Shown: positions 8,826 to 13,610 of the stretch, one piece after another
Numbering within the stretch: the stretch's first letter is position 1
Layout: every line of letters starts with the position of its first letter
NCBI GenBank assembly: GCA_028565635.1
Contig: JAOXYB010037251.1
Span: forward strand, 1 to 13,610
DNA: 13,610 nt
Direction: 5' to 3'
Source: Phoronis ovalis
Taxonomy: Eukaryota > Phoronida > Phoronidae
Notes under the pieces: generated by a model
The model's database searches: none
What the model was told of the DNA's origin: nothing
What the model saw: only the letters and a program-made list of their open reading frames with translations
Made by a program: the position numbers and the translations under genes

Positions 8826-9030
8826 GAACAATGGAAAAGATCGATGCTATATAAAATCTTGAAATTGGTCCTAGAATAAAACATATTTTCTGGCTGATAA
8901 AACTTGAAGAGACGTTAGTATGTACGTGAATAAAAAAAACTATTTAATTTTACAAAATTACACAATTGTTCTGAATAGCCATCTACAACACATAGTTTCA
9001 ATTTACCAAGTAAATTTTTTTTTAATTTTC

Positions 9031-9312
9031 AGTTAACTCGAAAAATTAATTGAAACATTTAAAAACACATGAAATATTCAACTGATTTTTGAAATTGCAA
9101 CTTGATATATTCTCCCCGAGTTTAGCCGTACAAGCGTGTAAAGTAATTTTTGAATTTAAATATTTTTAAAATTTATCATCACATATATGTGAAGTTATTA
9201 GCAGATACTCGGTATATAAGTAACAACAATATATGTTACAACTGCATTGCGATGTTTAACCTCTTTCCTGGTAGTGTTTTTATCACTTTACAATGCGATC
9301 AAAATCCGCCTT
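9031..9312 (+). repeat. Diverged ~300-bp repeat, copy B
   Basis: Second copy of the sequence at 8518-8825, starting about 513 bp later in the same orientation. It is shorter by small deletions and clearly diverged, so the duplication is old. The unrelated spacer (about 8826-9030) and different right flanks suggest either two insertions of one dispersed repeat or a segmental duplication with decay. A 64-codon ORF across this copy (9150-9344) is not conserved in copy A. Confidence 0.8.
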
Positions 9313-9779
9313 ATACACTGCGCATAGGGACACCTCGATACTAGGAAAGGATGACAACATACAACGCGTAACGGAACCTATAATTTCTAACTATCAAGTT
9401 CAAAGAGTTACCGAGGTTTTCCGAAGTTTGCATTGCTAATTTTGCGACGATGAAATTATTCTAAAATACTTATATATGCATAATTTGAAGCTACAGTCTA
9501 AGCTGATTGAAAATCATGTGAATATAACAGCGTGATTGTGATTCAATTTTTTTTAATGTACTTGCATTGTTTTCTAAAATAAAATACAGCAAACTGTTCA
9601 AAGAAATTAAATATTATTTTTAAAAACGTTATGCTCTGCTAAACCGGGCAAAAAAGTCTAATAGTTATAACAGAAGCAAATATATTACAATGCGCAGCGA
9701 CATCTATGTGTGTATGTAGATAAGAAATTCTCCTAAAAAATTCTAAGCATTGATTTTAGTTATGTTGAGTATTGTGACA

Positions 9780-9788
9780 TATATAAAA
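9780..9788 (+). promoter_or_regulatory. TATA box candidate of the laminin-G-like gene
   Basis: TATATAAAA lies 33 bases before the ATG at 9821. This would place transcription start near 9810 with a very short leader. The match and spacing are good for a metazoan core promoter, but no initiator or expression evidence is available. Confidence 0.45.
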
Positions 9789-9820
9789 CTACGCATACAA
9801 GAAAACGTCGCGGGTTCACC

Positions 9821-9863
9821 ATGATTGCAATACTTTTGCTGGCTTCATTAGTAAATCTGTTAG
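9821..9863 (+). CDS. Signal-peptide exon of the laminin-G-like pseudogene
   Basis: ATG in context TTCACCATGA, then a hydrophobic run of about 12 residues. The donor TTAG|GTAATT leaves one base of a codon, and the acceptor at 10131-10132 supplies the other two. Without splicing, the frame stops three codons later (TAA at 9869-9871). A phase-1 intron directly after a signal peptide is a common arrangement in secreted modular proteins. Confidence 0.6.
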
Positions 9864-10832
9864 GTAATTAAAAATATTATCCAAAAGATTTGTTTGTGTG
9901 CTTACACAAGAATAGTACCACGTTACTTGCAAATCTTTTTAATTAGGTTAACAAATTTAATATATTTCGATCAGCATCTTTTTACAAAAAGGTAGCTTAA
10001 GACAGAAGCACATATTCATGTTCTTATCATTTTTTAATTCAGTGCATGTTTCTTAATTGTTTAGCCAGTAGATATTCCGTTACAGTAGCGGTGTTGAAAA
10101 TAAATGATGTTTGCTTCATTTTATGCCATCAGTTTACGTTCCAGTTCCAGTTTTCGGCACGTCTGTAAACCTGTCAGAACATGCAGGATTCTGGTTGTTT
10201 AATGAAGAACTTCAAGGTAAAGATGTTAGCGGCTATCAGAGCCATCCAACATTGAGTGACGCCACACTTATAGACGGGCCATATGGAGCTAGAAAATAGT
10301 GCTCATGATCTGACAGGCACATTCAACTCGTTTATACGCATCCCTAACAACGGAGCTTTGGATACTTCATCATATACGATCGTGATGCAAGTGCCACCAG
10401 GCACACGTAACGCGGTAACGGTCCGATATTTCAATGGATTAAGTATGATAGTTGGCAAGGTTGGGCGACGCACATCTTTATGCACAGTGACCCGACTTCC
10501 TTTTATATCGAGGTGCAGGATGTGAACAGCAATTACCTTTCAACGTCGATCGCAAACAAACGTTTTGACAACAGACGTATGGACTTTTGCTACAGTAACT
10601 TTTGACTATGCAACCGGAGATGCTATTCTGTGGAAATATGGAGAAATTGTTAGCTCCATAAATCTTGGTCCTAGTTTTCTACAACCTACCTCCAATGACG
10701 TGATGATCGGTGTTCCTCCATTCACTGGAGCATCATACTACTGGGACGGTGGAGTAGCTTGTTACTAGTATTATGACAGATCCTTTAATCAGCAGGAAGT
10801 ATTAGAAGCCCAACAACGCTGTTCAAAACTTG
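9821..10832 (+). pseudogene. Laminin-G/concanavalin-A-like secreted protein, broken frame
   Basis: Two exons. Exon 1 (9821-9863) is a signal peptide: MIAILLLASLVNLL, ending phase 1 at TTAG|GTAATT. Exon 2 (10133-10832) starts phase 1 after GCCATCAG and ends phase 1 at CTTG|GTGAGA. It codes for one laminin-G-3-like domain: HAGFWLFNEELQGKDVSG at the start; NSFIRIPNNGALDTSSY; a W-G-W-like SWQGWATHIF; the strand WTFATVTFDYATGDAILW; and YYDRSFNQQEVLEAQQRC at the end. In related proteins this beta-sandwich binds carbohydrate or protein ligands outside the cell. The frame is broken four ways: an extra base at the A run 10293-10296, a lost base near 10440-10444, an extra base near 10555-10565, and TAG at 10766-10768 where the family has a sense codon. 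Protein similarity continues straight through every break, so decay looks recent. Assembly or read errors could explain one or two of them. No later exon was found. Confidence 0.75.
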
Positions 10833-10866
10833 GTGAGATTGTGTGGTGTTATGTATGGTATAAAGG

Positions 10867-11184
10867 TAGGGCCGTCAGACAGTTTTTCAAAAGGGGTGTG
10901 CGTTTGTGGTGTTTTTAGAATTACCGATTTCAGAAAATATCACTTCAGTGATCGAAAAAGGTCGCTGAAACGTCTCCGTGCTGCCAGAAAAAATTGATAA
11001 GCAAAAAAAAGCCATTTCCACTCCTATTGTAACAATACGTCCAGAATACGTACAATAACTGCTAACGTAATATAAAAATTTCTTTCCCATTTCAAAAGGG
11101 GGGTGCGGTATCATTAAATATGTTCCCCGCATCAAAAGGGGGGTGCGTTCGCGCTCAACGCACCCTCCTCATCTGACGGGCCTG
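10867..11184. mobile_element. Non-autonomous TIR DNA element (MITE), about 318 bp
   Basis: The left end TAGGGCCGTCAGA (10867-10879) pairs with the right end TCTGACGGGCCTG (11172-11184) at 11 of 13 positions. AAAGG sits directly outside both ends (10862-10866, 11185-11189) and may be a target duplication. The motif CAAAAGGGG(G/T)GTGCG appears three times inside (10888, 11093, 11133), and its complement near the right end extends the terminal repeat. GGGTGCGTT/AACGCACCC forms a 9-bp hairpin at 11141-11165. The termini have a hAT-like look, but a 5-bp duplication does not fit hAT, so the superfamily is open. There is no transposase. It begins 34 bp after the laminin-G-like donor site. Confidence 0.7.
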
Positions 11185-11283
11185 AAAGGCTACATAACTA
11201 AAAATAAATACACCAATAGTTAGTTACTATGTTAAATCCATCCGTTAGTGTTCCGTGCCTTCTCAGATAACGTCTGAGTTTAA

Positions 11284-11537
11284 CCATAGTTAATTGTTGT
11301 TATACTCCTTCAATCTAGCAAGAGCGAAATGGATACGCCCAACTTTTACCCAACCGAGATCAGCCCTTCTCTCTGTGAGATCGACCTATTTTACTAGCTA
11401 CCCGCTTAGTCCACTGCTATACCTATTATTGTAAGCTGCAGTTTGATTGGTGTCAAAACTTTCGCGGCACTTTATTTATCAATAAAGGGATTAGCGTTCT
11501 TCTGCTTTTCGACATAACAAACAAAAATTGACTATGG
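11284..11537. mobile_element. TTAA-flanked MITE, 254 bp (piggyBac-type target)
   Basis: TTAA is present on both sides (11280-11283 and 11538-11541). The ends CCATAGTTAATTGTTGT and ACAAAAATTGACTATGG are inverted repeats differing at 2 of 17 positions; counting the TTAA, 19 of 21 pair. TTAA duplication is the mark of piggyBac-type transposition. The terminal bases CCATAG differ from the usual CCC start of that superfamily, so this may be a distinct TTAA-targeting group. No protein is encoded. Confidence 0.7.
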
Positions 11538-11563
11538 TTAAGCCCAGGCGTTAATTGAGAGGG

Positions 11564-11898
11564 CTATTTGCATGCACTTGGTGGAGCCACCAGTCTCAGA
11601 CCCAAACGATCCCAGCATGTCGCAGTCTGTGAATGAATAATGACGTAGTTCTGCGTGCGCTCACGCGATTCATTCACAAAATGCACTCTTCGCATGCTGA
11701 GTAAAAACCAAAATATAATCTTATGATCTTTGATCTAAGAAAATACCCTCCTTTATCAATACATAAACAACTATTTATTATGTCTTTTTTATTTTTGTTA
11801 AATTTTCACCGGTTAAAGCTTTTCTAAAGTCAGACTTAAAAAAAAACAAGTTTTATGTATAACTAAAGGATGCCGATTTTGAAAGGGCATGCAAATAG
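11564..11898. repeat. 12-bp inverted arms carrying POU octamer motifs
   Basis: CTATTTGCATGC (11564-11575) is perfectly inverted as GCATGCAAATAG (11887-11898), enclosing the nested palindrome. Both arms contain the octamer ATTTGCAT/ATGCAAAT. Sequence outside the arms is weakly alike and each side has ATGGTTAA-type words, so this may be another decayed TIR element. Confidence 0.45.
11613..11699. repeat. Nested palindrome (foldback) of 87 bp
   Basis: Three stems share one centre: the outer CAGCATG(T)CG / CGCATGCTG (11613-11622, 11691-11699), the middle perfect 10-bp GTGAATGAAT / ATTCATTCAC (11629-11638, 11668-11677), and the inner GCGTG-cgct-CACGC (11653-11666). It could extrude as a cruciform or be a foldback element remnant. 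A related sequence, in the other orientation, starts at about 11927 (GTGAATG ... ACTACGT). Confidence 0.65.
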
Positions 11899-11932
11899 TC
11901 TATTAGCGAGTCAAAATTAACCATCAGTGAAT

Positions 11933-11956
11933 GTCTGCGTCACTGTCTGCGTGACT
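11933..11956 (+). repeat. Two 12-bp tandem units
   Basis: GTCTGCGTCACT is followed directly by GTCTGCGTGACT, one base different. This is a minor local duplication just right of the inverted octamer arm. Confidence 0.6.
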
Positions 11957-11963
11957 ACGTTAT

Positions 11964-12608
11964 ATGCTACTTGATTAATTTTTTGCCTGATAATAAGACA
12001 TGTGAGATAAGTGAGTACAGGTACGATGCTTTGGCACCTGAGGATATTGTTGACAGAGGTGCTGGATGCATAATATACAAGAAAATACCAGTGTTTTAGT
12101 TTATTATCACAACGGCTTGCTCACTCACAATAACTAAACATAGAAACTGTACGTCAGATTAACTTAACTGACGCCGTCATTATAATTTGTGTGGTGAATG
12201 GTGATCTGTGGGGGGTATACACTCGCCTCTTATAATTAATTTCCGACAATTCTGCGATTGTAATGCTTGCTGAAATATTGTCAAATCATCAACTTTCGAA
12301 TCGATCGGCATAGTTTAGTGTTAACCTTTATTGGTTATATATATTTATAGTCACTTGATTTCAACGGTTTTATGGATTTTGTATACAGGAGTGACTGACA
12401 TTTAGTTAGTGTTCGACCTGTATAGTCAAATAATAAACAACAAAAAGTATGCTCGTTCATTACAAATTATTATAATTGGTTCTCATTCTAAAATATCTGT
12501 CACTCTAGCCATTGGAAAAAATATGTTATTCTTTCGAACACAGGCATTAATTAATTGTATTGCTGTCCTATTTGATAGATAAAATATCGTTTGGTTCCAC
12601 TCAATTTG
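11964..12608. other. No gene recognised
   Basis: A 66-codon open frame without ATG (11899-12099) includes YRYDALAPEDIVDRG and reads like a protein. It has no convincing acceptor in the phase needed to continue the laminin-G-like gene. The rest is AT-rich, with only short inverted words such as CGTCAG/CTGACG near 12152-12173. Confidence 0.45.
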
Positions 12609-12719
12609 TAGGGTAGGAACATTTGTAGTTTTGCAAATTGTAACACAATTGCAGTTTTAAGGTAGCTTTATAGGGTGAGATTCATGGTGAGCAGTTCCTA
12701 CGCCCGGGTTCCTACGCTA
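12609..12719. mobile_element. Small TIR candidate, 107 bp, TA-flanked
   Basis: GTAGGGTAGGAAC (12608-12620) is inverted as GTTCCTACGCTAC (12708-12720) with 12 of 13 pairing. TA at 12609-12610 and 12718-12719 would be the target duplication. GTTCCTACGC is also repeated directly just inside the right end (12694-12703). It is short, and a single copy in the window cannot prove mobility. Confidence 0.45.
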
Positions 12720-12720
12720 C

Positions 12721-13610
12721 ATGTAATGCAATACGAACTCATATACCGATATACAGGCTTATACAACAATTTTCCCATTTACCTATAATTGGAATAATAC
12801 TATATCTAACCATATTTTTAAGAAATAAATAACTGCTGGTGATGTGAGCTATTACCACATCCAACAGATGTATATAGTTTATTCACTTACAAAATACAAT
12901 ACTCTAAAATTAATGACCATATGGTCGCTGACAAGACTATATATAAAACGTTAATAGCAATTGCATTAATATAGCATTCCATCACATACCATATGCTACT
13001 CGCATTCTCTAGAGGCGCGCAGTTTTGCGATATGGCAGTTATAATGCCAGTAGCATAGTCAATATATGTGACAGGTGTATTTTCTTCTTTGCTGCAAGAT
13101 TGGGGAATTTACTCTTGTCATGTTTACCGTAACTGTTGAAACTGTCAAGGTATGATGATCTTTGCATTATAGCGCGTTTGCTGCGTGAAACAATTTACAC
13201 GTTTTGCTTTTTATTGTACTTTACTGATACAGTAAGGTTTATATATCCAAGTGTTAGCATGTACATGGTAACAAGAAATAAATACGCCAAGTTTAAAAAA
13301 TTGTGTTAAAGTGTAATTTTTTATATTTTTAAAGGACTTATTCAAACGTGATGCAAACAACATTAAGGGTAGACTAATGTTAGTCGGCTCTGTAATTTAA
13401 AATAATGTGAAAAAAAAAAAATTTCCTAAAAAGTCATTTACAAGATTTGTCTAAAAATCTAATGTAAAATAGACAAAATAATCTGACAGTCTTAGCTTTA
13501 AATTTAAAGGAGAAAAATATATGGCACTCCTAGTTTTACACAGAAACATATATAAAGCATAAACATACAGTAGACCACATAAACATATGATAGTGCACAA
13601 AATTGCAGAG
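12721..13610. other. No gene recognised
   Basis: AT-rich sequence with poly(A) and poly(T) runs. I found no open frame with protein features, no splice-bounded exon and no clear repeat pair. Confidence 0.5.

Noticed and set aside
9150-9344. 64-codon plus-strand ORF over repeat copy B
   Set aside because: The frame is not kept in repeat copy A, so it is not under coding selection.
10303-10485. 60-codon minus-strand ORF
   Set aside because: Antisense shadow of the laminin-G-like exon.
10887-11135. 82-codon minus-strand ORF
   Set aside because: It lies wholly inside the inverted-repeat element; no transposase or other motif.
11899-12099. Open frame of 66 codons with YRYDALAPEDIVDRG, considered as a last exon of the laminin-G-like gene
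   Set aside because: No ATG, and the only AG that would fit the required phase 1 (near 12057) lacks a pyrimidine tract. Kept as a note for transcript checking.
1-13610. CRISPR array, operon, phage or other prokaryotic system
   Set aside because: No regularly spaced repeats or tightly packed genes; spliced exons and MITEs show animal nuclear DNA.

Overview
This is animal (metazoan) nuclear DNA: AT-rich, with short exons bounded by GT...AG, introns of about 280-790 bp, and many small inverted-repeat elements. No bacterial-style operon is present. The genes point to an invertebrate that has a CatSper sperm channel complex and secreted laminin-G-like proteins, perhaps a marine one such as a mollusc or other non-vertebrate. 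The species cannot be fixed from the sequence, and the taxon is inference.

Layout, left to right. (1) 272-4305, plus strand: the last seven exons of a CatSper auxiliary-subunit gene of the epsilon/delta family. They code for the end of the extracellular part, one membrane helix and a short cytoplasmic tail. The gene starts left of the window. All splice phases agree and give one reading frame of 302 residues. Its fourth visible intron carries a 267-bp Tc1/mariner-type MITE (2222-2488). (2) 4306-6916: 3' flank and intergenic DNA, including a stretch rich in TGACCT words (about 5920-6360). (3) 6917-7618, minus strand: an intronless ORF for a small type I membrane protein with one fibronectin type III domain, convergent with the CatSper gene. 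(4) 7640-9820: intergenic DNA holding two diverged copies of a ~300-bp sequence. (5) 9821-10832, plus strand: a signal-peptide exon and a laminin-G-like exon joined by a phase-consistent intron. The reading frame is broken by three frameshifts and one stop, so this is most likely a young pseudogene. (6) 10833-13610: no convincing gene. It has a dense group of mobile-element-like structures: a ~318-bp TIR element, a 254-bp element between TTAA duplications, a nested palindrome, inverted POU-octamer arms and a small 107-bp TIR candidate.

The three genes do not form an evident pathway. The CatSper subunit would act in the sperm flagellar membrane, the FN3 protein on a cell surface, and the laminin-G-like protein (if it were intact) outside the cell. 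I saw no wholly new system. The most unusual items are the laminin-G pseudogene with preserved splice architecture, the internally duplicated MITE inside the CatSper gene, the short orphan FN3 membrane protein ending in a PDZ-type tail, and the TTAA-flanked element.
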